Source: Toxotes chatareus (lineage: Eukaryota; Chordata; Actinopteri; Toxotidae). From it: 64,000 bases of DNA. A program made the translations under genes and the position numbers. Under the pieces are notes generated by a model. That model saw only the letters and a program-made list of their open reading frames with translations. It had not been told where the DNA came from and made no database searches. The stretch is taken from positions 12,330,001 through 12,394,000 of the forward strand of contig CM028890.1 of NCBI GenBank assembly GCA_016801885.1, in the 5' to 3' direction. The first letter of the stretch is position 1; each line of letters starts with the position of its first letter. Below are positions 13,821 through 26,158 of this stretch, piece after piece.

Positions 13821-14504
13821 GACAGAGGGGGAGTGAGATTCACTACGTGGGATACAGGATAGCGGTGGGAGATGTATGTTACGGCACAGAATAGATTATC
13901 AATCAATGCAAAAAGTACAAAGCAACAATAATAGTCATAGCAAATATAAAGAACAAAATAAAACAAATCTGTGACAATAAATTCCTGAAGGGGAAAGATT
14001 TAATGTAATGAGGAAGACAATATGCATAAATGCAAGTGAGGACTCAGCTGACTGATTGAAGATAAACACTAGCAGAAGACGACATGGTGAAAACCATAAA
14101 GCAGTGAAATTTCTGTGAAATTTCCAGACAACACAGCACTGACTTCCTGTTTGCTTTTGAACTCGTCACTGCAGCAACCTCTCCTGCATCCTGTTAAGAC
14201 AGACTAAACAGAGATTGATGTTGGTTCAGTGTGATGTACTTAAATCAGTATTCGTCGATTTGCATTTGCATTGTTGATTTATTTGTGCTTATCTCTTGTG
14301 TCGCATGTAAGACATAAATATAAATGTTGAACAAAACTGAGACCATAGGGGGAAAAATATGGAGGAAAACAATCTGTTACAGAAGTAAAATATCTTGTAA
14401 GAGAAGTTAGCAAACCAAGCTTCTGATGTAACTTAAATCTGGTATTATAACTATAAAGCTTTACTGTTGTTAAGCACAACACTTCCTGTTGATCTTCCTG
14501 CTCA

Positions 14505-14540
14505 GTTGTTTCTTCCAGTGTTCACACTGGAAGAAACAAC
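14505..14540. repeat. Perfect 16-bp inverted repeat with 4-nt loop
   Basis: GTTGTTTCTTCCAGTG, a TTCA loop, then CACTGGAAGAAACAAC: all 16 pairs match. It is too short for a typical microRNA precursor. There is no poly-T or coding context to explain it. Confidence 0.95.
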
Positions 14541-17500
14541 TCATTTCAAACTATATGTTTGTCCCTTGCTGGAAATAATGTTTATTTGTCCAACTAAATG
14601 TAAAGTGATGTCTTTTATCACCTAGTTGATAAGCAAAGACTAATCCAAGCCATCGCTTTATGGCTTTATCTGAGTTAATAACAGACTCTGGTTTTAAAAC
14701 CAACACACAAAAAAACAATTAAGTTTTATGAGCCTGTGGCTATAGACAAAACATAATTTATATTCTTGAAAGGACAAGTGCAAATTTTCACATCAGGGAC
14801 GTGCTGTGTTGACTTTGCCCATTAATAGCATGGTTTAATATTATGGAATCACTCTTCTTTGTCATCTGAAATCATTTAACCTTCCTTTTTAATGCATTGT
14901 AAGTTTTTGCTTGTAATGATAATGGTGTCCCTGAAAACAGGTTTCGGATCTGATCTGAAGATTTGGTGTTTGACTGCCAGTATAACTTTCTACAACAGAT
15001 GAAAGAAGACCTAAAGAAAAGAAGCTAGATTTGTTTGATTCATTGGTCCATCTGTCTCTGTAGTCACGTTGCTGCCTGTTCAACTACTGTGCTGAACCCA
15101 CATCAAAATAAGTCCTCACTTTCCTTTCTTTCTTCCTTCCTTTCTCTCTGTCACGAATGTGGTCCTCCATCTCTATGTCACTAAAATTTCATGTAGCAGT
15201 CTGTCTTCAGTTCATAAGCCCATCTCTCTCAGGCTATGTGTGTCCTGCACTTGACACAGCAAACAGGGAAATAACACCACAGACTACTTTTTTTAGATTC
15301 AAGCCTAGTTACAGTTCTGTCTTGGTCACCTGGAAACAGCTGTTACATGAGCACCTGTAAAGAAAATCCTCTCCAGAAATAAATCCTGTTTGTTTCTCCC
15401 CGTTTTACTATTTTTGCCCAAAACATCTGCAGCACTTAGTCTCTGCAAGTACTTAGTCAGTCTCTGAGAGTGTGTTTTATAGCTTGCCTGCGTGTGGATC
15501 CCTTGCCTACTGTGTATGTTACCAGAATAGAACAATGCATAACTAAAAGTAGGACATTGACGCAGAATATGAATAGATTAAAAGGAAAGAGGAAAAAGCA
15601 AATTTGATGTACAAAAGTCCACATTAAGAGGGTTGGAAACAGAGTAATGCATCCCTGATTACATCACTACACGGCACAGTAAGTCTGCAGATTAATCTGC
15701 AAGCGTAAATGCATCTGGACTTTAGCAAACTGCCAATTTACCGTAAATAGAACAGCTCCCATTCCTAACTCCAGGCGCTTTCAATCTTCCAACAAACTGA
15801 AATTCAGTAATGGGCTGATGCTTTGTTGATAATGGTAAAAATATGAGACAAATATACACTGCACACTGCATACACTGTATCAACTGAGAAAGACTGTGTG
15901 TGTGTGTGTGTGCGTGTGTGTTCATGTGCTTCTGCCTTGTCCTGCAGGGCAACAGTCAGATAATCTCCAGCGTGGGTGACTGATTTTAGCTTTGAACTGT
16001 CTGAGTCTATGAATCACTCTGCGGGGTCAGAGCAAAAGAAGGAGACAGGTTATTACAGTAATGACACAAGTTAAGCAGCCCTGTGTTTGCTCTTTTTGAA
16101 TCCAAATATATACCAGCGTGTAACTCTTCAAAGCAAAAGTACAGAAAGAACAGGCAGCTGACATAAGTGGATTTCAAGTCATGATGAAAGAGGAGACTGA
16201 TATTACTGTGATAATCTTCTTTTCTCACAATTGCACAATTATGTACATATGCAGAAAATCTGCACTTAGTGTTTGTACTGTACTGTACATCCTTCTCTTC
16301 CTGCTTTACATCATTCAGTGTTATTCCAATTGTTGTATTAGACACTGATCTGCACACTATACTGTAAGACCTTAAGAATGAACATAGAGTTTTAGAGTTT
16401 CATCTAAAATATGATTTAAAATCATGCAATACTGTTTTCATATTTGACAATCTATGTCTGAACAAGAAAGACATTCTGTGTTTTGACACTTTACTGTGTG
16501 CCAGGTCAGTCAGTGAAAACAGTGAACTGTTGAATATTAATTTCCTGTGAGTGATTAAGCATGTGAGGCAAACTGTGTATGTAGGCCAGTTGCACCAGCA
16601 ACATTAATTAGACTCTCATTAAAAAACATGAAGAGGAAAAAAAAACCCAGGGAAAATAATGAGATAATAACTGTTGATGTTATGACATACATGTTTCAGT
16701 GCTGGTCGTTCCCCAGCTGAATCAGGCTTATCAACACCATCTTACAGTAGATTGTCTCAGCTGGTCATAGCTGTCACTGCTTGGTCCTTTTAGGTTCTGG
16801 ACCACTGGAGCGAATAAAAAAATATTTTTAGAGCAAGAGCTGCAGAGGAGCTTGCGATGTAAAGCAGCCAAATGACTCAGGTTTTGCACACAAATGCATC
16901 ACTTGCCTGAACGAAGACTCAAATCAGACCACCTCACTGTCTTCTGCTACCTGACTGTGCTCATTTGAAAAGCTAATAAACAGTTCAGAGGAAGGATGAG
17001 GAAGAATGGAGGAGGTGGATGGCTGGGGTCAAGCAGCACAGCTGCACTCACAAAGGATACTCGGGCAGACAGGCAAATAGCTTGCGCAATGCCTCCCCCT
17101 AATGGATAAAAACAACATGTTATTTTGAAGAGCATGGGAAGTCAACATTTACATGATGAAAAGAAAATGCCTCAGGCAGTTCCTTTGAAAATAAATCAGA
17201 CAAAGTGCGCGTGTTTGTTTCCCCTGTGTCTTCCTGCTGTGCAGCATTTTACAGCTTGGGATTCACATGAGAGAACATAATCACTGATACAAAGTAGTGG
17301 CTGGAATTAAAAATAGCATGCATAGTTTTAGATTTTAATGATGTCTTTCATTAGTCATCAGTAATGTTTGGAAAAGGGAAAAGGGCTTGATTCTGAGAGG
17401 ACACAGTGGATATGACTGCATGAAAATACCTTAATTTTATGATATAACAACCTGGAATGTTGTAACTTAAAATGCAACATGTTAGTATGCAGGTTACATG

Positions 17501-20479
17501 AATGGATTGACTCTCTTGCAGTGTCTAACATCTGCTGTGAGGCACATGGCTAACTCAAGCAGTGAGGCATTTCTATGTTGGTGTTTTACTGACATCTACT
17601 GGACAGAATTGAAACGTCACATTTATTTTGAGTAAAAGTTCAAAGGTCATTTGTGAGACTCTCTTATTACTAAGTATTATTCTATTCAATTTCAAAATGA
17701 GAAGTAGTGTTTTTGTCAGTGACCATTTCCTTTGCTGAGTATTTGCTTAGTCCATAGCAACGGGAACTATGACCTGCAGAAAGGAAGAAGCACGTCAGGT
17801 CTAAGTAAAGCATATGCTGTAATGGTATCACTGACAACCTTTCCACAGATGAACTTATTAAGGGAAGCGACAGCTCAACAGATTTGTGACGCATGTCTGT
17901 TGCACAACCTGCCAGCAAGCTAACGTCCTGGCTATGGGATGCAAACTGAGTCACAGAAATCTCATCAGTTGTCATCAGGCCTTTTCAGTCCATGACCCTC
18001 TGCCTCTCTGAGGATTTCAGGTTAACCGCTATCATCTCTTACAACTCACTTTTATCAGAGGAATTTGTTCTAATTGATTCTGTTTATTTTTACCCTTTCA
18101 ATCATAATCTATTTCTTTTGATTTAACTCTTCTTTTATCACCTTGCTTTCTCTCTTTGTAGTACATGTATTATCTGTTACTTTATTTTCACAACTATGTT
18201 TAAAAGCTGTTATATAAATAAAGCTATCAATAGAGCAGAAAACTTGAACTGTGTCAAAGGCAAAGTCTGTGTTGTTTCTGTTGTGGAAACTACTGGCTCA
18301 TGCTTTACTCAACCTCTTGGCATTATTTCACGCCAGAGTCCAGTATTTCACTCCTCGCATCACAGCGAAGGTAGCAAAAGGATGTTAAACATAGATCTGA
18401 ACGTGACATATTAGGATTTCCCTGACAGCTGAGAAACTTCCTGCAGGTCAGCTGATGTGTGTCGTGGCAACCGAGATGTAAACTTCATGGCACCCCCGCT
18501 CAAATGTCACATCTGGAAGTTGTCATAATTTGTAGCTAAAAATGTGTCATCATCTTTAGATAATATTCACAACATCTTTGCTAAAACTTCATATATTTGA
18601 ACAAGATCTAAAAAGGCCCCACTGAAGTAATGAACCTGAGAGGAAGTAATAAATGCAAGTGGGAAAATGTCTTCAATGGCAAGACTAAAGCCAATTTGTG
18701 CCAGATTTGAAAACATCTGATTTTGGCGGCCCCCAGTGGTAGGTTAAAAAAAGACACTGAGGCAGACAGCATTGTATTTTGTGCAAACACAACTCAGGAG
18801 CACTGAGAACGAATGAGGTGAATGCAACACAAAGATTAAACCGTTTTTCAATGGGATTGTCTCATTTTTCTACAAACAAGAACTTAAGAATTATACACAA
18901 CAATTCTATACAAAACTGTTTTAAAAGTTGGCTTTAAAAAGTTTTCTAATGTTTTGTATGTGAATGTAAACTCTTTTTGATGTAAGTGTAGCTTGATGCA
19001 TAGGGCTCCATTCTGCCTTGTAAAGGCAAACTGTACAGTTCAATTGCATATACATATACAGATATGTATACATTTTAATGCTTAATGCAAACCCACTTGA
19101 CATTTAACATGTACTGTATAATGTTAAACAAAAGGGCTACAAATGTTTTAAATTCCTAAAAGGTAGAAAAAAAATGTCTGATGTTCATTTTAGTTTCAAT
19201 CATAAAGAGGTTCTATAATTGTTTTCACTTTTTCTTTTCTAAATAAACATAACAAGAAGCTTGTTTCAGTATTAACATGAGCACTAACACAAGAATCATC
19301 AGTCTACCAGAAAATAATTGATTACGGTTAAGGAAACCATGAGGCTTAACCATCTACAAATATTTTCTATTATCTTTCATTCAAAAATCATCTTTTTTTT
19401 TGCCATTTACACCACTAAGGATACTGGTTTAAACCTTGATTAATCTTTCCATTGAATTCATACAACAATTCATCTTCTACATATTTGGTCAGGATCATAG
19501 AAGAACATCCCAGCATGCACTGCTGGGCGAGAGGCAGAGAAACACCATGCAAAAATCACTGATGGATCACAGAACCTTAGACCGCGATGTGCACATGCTC
19601 TACCATTTTACACACACACAAACACACACACACACAGACCAATACAACAGCCGTTAGGGTCTTTTGCAGCTGAATGGCATGTCCTTCACAGAAGGTAAGT
19701 GCTTTACAAGTTACCTCAAAAAGTTTTGTGCCACCAACAAAACCGTTTGTATGGTCTATTCAATCAAGAGCTCCCACACACACGCACAAACTCACACAAC
19801 TTTATAAGAAGACACACATGTATGAACACACACACACACACACACACACGTACACTTCCCTAAAACTGAAAGACCATGGCTTCTCTCCTTAGCAGGGCAA
19901 TAAATACTTTGTAGCTGTGCCAACAGACAGCCCCTCTTTCAGCCAAGCTCTGAAAAAGACCAGTAAACAATGACTTGAAGAAAACAACAGCTTATCAAGT
20001 AGTAATGTAAAAATATTCAGCAAAACAAAATCTACATGTTTTATTTATGGATCATAAACTTTAATATTTGCCAAAACAAAGGCTACACTGTCAGTCCAAA
20101 GAGGCAACTACCGTTGTTTAATAGATATGGTAAGATAGATATCAATATGATATAGATATGAGAAGAAAAAACATGAAACATAAATACAATGTTTGAATGA
20201 GAACTTCTAAACTTCTCTGCTTATTTGTGACTAAACATTACAATCCAGATACACACACACACACAAGGCACCACACAAAAGAGGGAAGTGAACGCTTGCT
20301 GAAAGCTAAATTGAAACATCTTGCAGTCATGATGCCATGACTCGCTATTGTTTCCGGCCCCAAAGAGTTGTAGCAGGAGAATAGCAGAAGCGAGAGGAGA
20401 TGAAGGAATAAGGGGAGAAAGGAGGACCTTGCCACCCATTGGCAGGAGAAAGTGAGAGGAGACTGATATTAGGCGGTCT

Positions 20480-20900
20480 GTTTTGAAAACTGGACACCCC
20501 TTTGCATATACTCCCTTTCTCTCTTTCTGCCTCACTCTCTCTTACTGGCTTGCACCCCCTCCACCCTCCTTGCTTCCTCCTGCATCCCCCCTCCCTGGGA
20601 AAACAGGGACAACAAATTAGCCTTCTTTTCTCGGCAGGGCCCGGGGAGGAGGACACTTGGACAGCCCTCAGAGTGTCCGCCTGGAGTTCCCATGGACCCC
20701 TCTTGCCCCTTCCCCTTTCAGCCAGCAAGGAAGCAGTCATTGTGCCAGCACCTGTCTCTGAGGAAATTGGTAAAAGTGATGGCTTTGTTAGCCGTCACCA
20801 TGACAACCAGGAGAAAAGAGAGGGGCCAGCTTGCATGGACAGGGGTAGAGATTGGGGGGAGTGAGGAGAAAAAGTGGGAGAAGGAGGGAGGGAGTTAAGG
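20480..20900. promoter_or_regulatory. GC-rich candidate cis-regulatory block
   Basis: A GC-rich island in AT-rich surroundings, with C-rich runs (20540-20600), GGGCCCGGGGAGG near 20637 and an RFX X-box at 20794-20807. Open frames on both strands (131 and 120 codons) reflect the GC content and show no domain. It could be an enhancer or an orphan promoter. Confidence 0.35.
20794..20807. promoter_or_regulatory. RFX X-box, GTCACCATGACAAC
   Basis: Two inverted half-sites (GTCACC and GACAAC) are separated by AT. The reverse complement GTTGTCATGGTGAC closely matches the RFX consensus GTTGCCATGGNAAC. RFX factors control ciliary genes and some neural enhancers. Confidence 0.55.
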
Positions 20901-21737
20901 GGCTTGACAATGGAGTAGCAGTTGCACCGCTTTGGCTTTGCCAGGGATCTACGTGAGGATGCTGTGACTTGCTGTGCATGTGTGTATATGTTTGGGGGGC
21001 GGTATTGTGTGTGTGTAAATGCAGAACTTGTAAGTAGCATCCAGCGCAAGAATGTCTACCAACCATCTCTCTCTTTCTCATTCTCCCTCATCCCTGTGGG
21101 TGACACTGTGACATCCACCAGTGAAGCAAGGCAAGAGTGTGAATGGGTTGAAAGCAACAAGGTCAGTCACATCATGTCCAGAGCAGACAGCCCACACTTT
21201 CAATAATCAGGCTGCAAGTTTCCACACTGGACAGTTCAACTGAAGCTAAGGAGTTATGGTCACATCTGTTGTTGTGCATATTGAGTCCTACAAGGACAAC
21301 AGAAAGATTGTGTTACCAAAAAAAAAGCACCTGTCTTCACATGGTGCACATTAAAATCTGCAAATACAAAGGACAGACTGATGCAGCCGTCATCATTTTC
21401 AAATCAAAATCAGCTTCTTATGGCGCTGCACCTTTTTTTTTCAACAAGGAAATTGAATTTAAAAAGGCTTTGAAAGGTCCATATGTAATATAGACATTTA
21501 AAATAAACTTTACTGTAATGCTTGCACCTTACACCTGCTCGAACATCTTATAGTTATAGTTCATCTTATAGTTACGTTATTAGAGTTAGAGTTATTGTTA
21601 AGCTCGGTAAAGATGGAGTTTCAACATTACTTTCCCCTAATTCTCCTCATATGCATTGCAAATCATATGTTTACTTTTCTGTATGTGTGTGTGTAATTGT
21701 AACGCACTACCAAGACAACAGCAGTGCTTCCACCAGA

Positions 21738-21752
21738 CCAGCAGATGGTGCT
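21738..21752 (+). promoter_or_regulatory. CTCF-like core CCAGCAGATGGTGCT
   Basis: It fits the CTCF core CCASYAGRKGGCRSY with one mismatch (T for C). The sequence context also resembles dispersed repeats, so it may be a repeat-borne motif. Confidence 0.3.
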
Positions 21753-23179
21753 CATTTACTGACTCTAGTGGAAGCAGAATATCTTCAGAGGCCAGCAGGT
21801 GAGTTTTATGTCCACATTTTTAACAGCATGATTGAGGGGCTTGCCTATTATTTATTTCACTCAGAGTTCTTTGAAAAATATTCATATGATTCCTAAACAA
21901 ATGGTCAGCTTTCAATCCAGTAAACCCAATCAAGTCTGATTCAGGAAAAATGAAAAGTAATAAATACATTTTCATTTTATTTGATAATTGATATATTGAG
22001 TCAGTAAGGAGTTCTAAATATAAATCTTTTTTTATTTTCATTTTTTAAATAAGCTTTAATTGGACTACTTAAAGCGCTCAGCGTCAGCATATAACATGAT
22101 TCACCTGTTATAAATTAAAGCTTATTCCTTTCAAACACACTGAACTGGCCACATAAATTTAGAATTTCTTTTCATCCTTTGATTTTATAGTCTTTGTAGA
22201 CTAGACAGACTAGGGGGTTCGTGCGGCCGTGTGTGTGTGTGTCTGTGTGAATTGGTAGATGTGATTGATGACACCTTCTGTGCACAAAAAAAGGCTCCAT
22301 ATCAAGATGAGAGGAGGCAACAACTATATTATTGGTCAAGACCAGGAAACTGCTGTCACTCACAAAACCACACTGGTGATTTTGAATCCCCCACATGAAC
22401 GAAGGTCTGAGGCTACTCCACTGGTGTCTCATGTTCAGCTAATATCCACTGGAAGGGGTAATATTTCAGCTCTCTGTTTGTCAGCTGTGATGTTGGACGG
22501 CCCAGTGCAGATGAAGGAACGTGGTCAGAAGAGTGCCACTTTCTTTTGATCATGTCACAATGATAAATGCTCTGTTTTGCACCCATGAACAGCGGTACTC
22601 AAAGTGATTTTACTGGGAGAAGTAGCATTTGTCTCACTGCACATCTGCTTTTTTGAGTCAAATATGGTACAATAACTCTGATGGGCATGTATGACCTTTC
22701 CTTTCCTTGTATAAGTATAAAGGCATTAATTATTTCTTTAACTTTTATACTGTCTGTTTAGGTAAGGCTGACTGCTGACTGGTATGCAGCTCCAGTATGC
22801 TTCACCACTAAGTGGTCCGTGCATGTCTGATAATGCCATGAAGCTTAGCAACCACCTGAGCATCTTTTATTTTATGTAGTACAACATTTCCATTTCATAC
22901 TCTACTCCGGAGCAGAATATAAAATTTGATGAGAAGTTTTGATAATAATTGGCCCTGTGTAACATGCCTGTCCTACTATTCTCTGAATGTGAGTGTCATT
23001 CCAAACAGCATCTGTGAATATTGCCATGTGGGAACAAAGTGAACGCGGTGGGTTTACGAAGGCCTCTAAAAGTGTCTTCACTGCTGTCCAGGGGTTGTGA
23101 TTTATCTTCTCTCCGATGCGAGCCTCCATTACCTTCACTGAAACAAAATATTCTCAACATCTGGATCAGACACGTACAC

Positions 23180-23207
23180 TGTGTGTGTGTGTGTGTGTGT
23201 GTGTGTG
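23180..23207 (+). repeat. (TG)n microsatellite
   Basis: A pure 28-bp TG run. Confidence 0.95.
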
Positions 23208-23744
23208 CACGTGCAAGCCTATGCACCCATCTCCTTTTTGATACAGAAACCCTTGAAATGATACTCAGCCTCCTACGTAAAATGACAGTATTTTTCCCAA
23301 GAAACAAGATCTCATTAGGCTGCTGTTCTTTCCTCCCTCTGTCTCGCACACTCTCTGTAGTACACACACATTTCCACACATACTGTTGTGTGTCCTTGCG
23401 TATAGTTGTGGGCAGATACTTTCAAGAGACTTTCAAAGCTAACTACTATTTTTTTTCCACAGGATACTATTAATTGAAAAGTGTGGTAAATTTTACATGA
23501 CTGATATTGCACCTGAAAGTGTAGGAGTCCTTTTGCTATGCAGTTTATTATTTGGCCTTGAACTGGCACTGGCATTGACAATAGCCTACATACAGAATCA
23601 GCCCCACTGATAACATAAAAACTCAGTCTTAGTAAACTACTGCCCTCTTTAGCTCCTTAAAGATTTCAGGAGGAACAGATAGTATAGTAACTTGAAGAAG
23701 ACTTAATACTGTACCTATTTTTTTCCTGTATGAGTTGAGTGACC

Positions 23745-24085
23745 AAAAAGTCCCTGTGGCCATAGGCAACCAATTTTTAACAACAGTAATAATCTATAGC
23801 CTTGCTAACAGCCCTGTGAGGCTGGAATCACAGCAGTGCTTTGAGCTGAATGTTAGAATTCAGCAGTATAACATGCTCACAGTGACAATACTAATATGTT
23901 GATGTAGAGCTCTTATAGTGTTTACTATGTTCATCATAATAGTTTAGTATGTTGCTATGCTAACATCTGCTAATGCTAATGAGCACTAAACACAAAATAC
24001 ATCTGAGGCTGATGGCAAATTCATTAGTTCTGTAGATATGCAGTCATACAGAAAGGACTTAGAAAACACATCTTTTGGCCACAGA
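23745..24085. repeat. Dispersed teleost repeat
   Basis: The phrases GCCCTGTGAGGCTG, TTTGAGCTGAATGTTAGAAT, AACATGCTCACAGTGACAAT, TTGCTATGCTAACATCTGC and AGCACTAAACACAAAATACA match, as I recall it, a repeat seen in many fish genes and 3' UTRs. It has no coding capacity. Family and boundaries are uncertain. Confidence 0.5.
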
Positions 24086-25242
24086 TGAATATAAGGTGAG
24101 AGAGCGAACACTTATGAACACACTACCAGCATTGACACTGAACACTGCTGAAATGCTGAAGATGAGCTGCCAAATTACTCTGTCAGCCAAAGTAAATCAA
24201 GTAAAAACACAAATAAAATTTAATGCATAGCATAAAACAGCATACCCAGGGTCAGACGCTGACCTAATTCAACCAGCTATACAAAAGAAAGGGACATCAG
24301 GTGTTGAGTGGGACTAAAGGTATATCATTTATATCATCTTTTGTGTGTCCCTGTGTATGTGTGAAAGTGGCCAAATGCGTGTGTGTTGTGCTATTTACTT
24401 GAATAATGGTCTGTAAATGCAAACAACAGTTTCCATGTACTTTATAGTGCCTGGCATTACAGTCCTTTGGGGAAATAACGCAGATTTGTAAAACACAAAA
24501 GAGGCATGGTGTGCTATTTAATGAATGACTTTACTGTTATTGAGGGTGGGTTACTATTGTTTTACAGCAAGAGTCTGTTATGTGCGAAAAAAAAAAAAGA
24601 AAAGAAAAAAAAGACGTTTTCACAACATGCTGCCAAAATCTAGTGGCAGGGATAAAAATTTTATCTGGGATTATCGAGGTTGCTTTCAAGTATTATCATG
24701 TGATCAGTAATTTACATTAAACTTCTATTAATTTGAAAAGCCTGATAACTAATACTGGGTTTACCACAAAATTAACCACAGTACAGTGTCCGAATATCAA
24801 ATCCCATTACTAAACGACATCCAAATGTAGTTGCAGAAGCTCTGCATATTTTAATGTCCTTTTTTAAACCTAATTTAACACTTAATTTCATTAAATGTAT
24901 CAAACCCTGCTTGACCAAACTTCATCAGCCTACCTGGTTATCTGTCCTCAGCATTTGTATCACTATTAAGCACTATGTCACAGTGTTCCTAAACAGTTTG
25001 AATGCAATGAATTACATGATTGATTTTCTTAATTCTTTATCTCTTTCTCTCTGTTTTAAAACCCAAATTTTATAAGCATGGGTGTTCCTCAGTTCTCACA
25101 CAGACACGCTGCAGCTCACACACCAGCAGACAAACACCTTAACCTCAAACCTCATGCTAGGTGCAGACAGGACCACACATACTGTCTCACACACAAAATG
25201 TTTGGAATGCTATAAACATTTATTTCGGTTGAAAAAGGATTT

Positions 25243-25244
<2 letters not shown>

Positions 25245-25269
<25 letters not shown>
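25245..25269 (+). repeat. (TG)n microsatellite
   Basis: A 25-bp TG run followed by degenerate TG-rich sequence to about 25310. Confidence 0.9.
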
Positions 25270-25275
<6 letters not shown>

Positions 25276-26126
25276 ATGCAGTTGTGCGTGCCTGTATGTG
25301 TATGTGCACTCACACTGTTTTTGCTGAAAGGGAAGGAAAGTTTAACTATTCATGTAGGCCACCAGATAGAAAGAGATCAAACATGACCAAATATTTTGGG
25401 TGTGTTGTCCATAAAACGGGACAGGTTTATATATAAAAAGAGCTAAACTCATTGCTGAGTCATTGCTTACCCATGAAACATTTCAAAAGAAGAGAGAAGT
25501 GATTCAGTAAAGCATCTTAAATTTGTGCTTTTAGGCCTTTTAGGGGTTTGCTATTACAGAAGAGAAGACAGGACTTGGAATCTAGGCATTTTGTTGCATT
25601 TGTTTTTTACTATTTTTTGCAGACATCTTTGAGGTAAATTAATGTATAACTATTCTAACTACAATTAGAATTTTATTTAAACCAACAAAACTCTGTTTCT
25701 GCTGCAAAAATCAATCAAGTGCATTGCCTTCTGCGTGGAGGAGGATTTTTCCTCATAAAGAAATTGGCAGGCATAGAAGTTCTTGGTATCGCAGAACAAG
25801 AACGAATACTGTAAAACATCAGATGGTGAAAGACTGTGGGAAAGCACAGTTCAGCAGTGTAAGGATCTAATACTGGTATTAATCACCATCACTCTGTTTA
25901 AAAGGTGACCATTTTTTTCTGAATGAAAGGTTTATTATCAAAAGTTATGCTTTGTAACATATAGAAATATTTAAAAATACTATATTCATCAGTATGTACA
26001 AAGACTGCATGTGTGTGTTTCTGTGCATGTTTGCCCTGTGTGGTTGAGAGACCTCCCAGACAGTGGACAGTCCGTCAGACATAATGTGGCCACAGAAAGA
26101 TACACATGGATATGGACATAGACACA

Positions 26127-26158
<32 letters not shown>
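26127..26158 (+). repeat. Compound (CT)n(CA)n microsatellite
   Basis: CT units switch directly to CA units. Confidence 0.9.

Larger units (their letters stand above)
11814..20480. other. Upstream non-coding region, no gene seen
   Basis: AT-rich DNA with microsatellites (13791-13818, 15895-15920, 19609-19637, 19826-19849) and one perfect hairpin at 14505-14540. Open frames are short and unrelated to anything I recognise. Confidence 0.7.

Noticed and set aside
20345..20864. 131-codon minus and 120-codon plus open frames in the GC-rich block
   Set aside because: Overlapping long frames on both strands are expected in GC-rich DNA, and neither shows a recognisable family.
22265..22549. 94-codon open frame of balanced composition
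   Set aside because: It starts at a common ATG in AT-rich DNA, has no recognisable homology and no convincing splice partners. It was kept out of the gene list.
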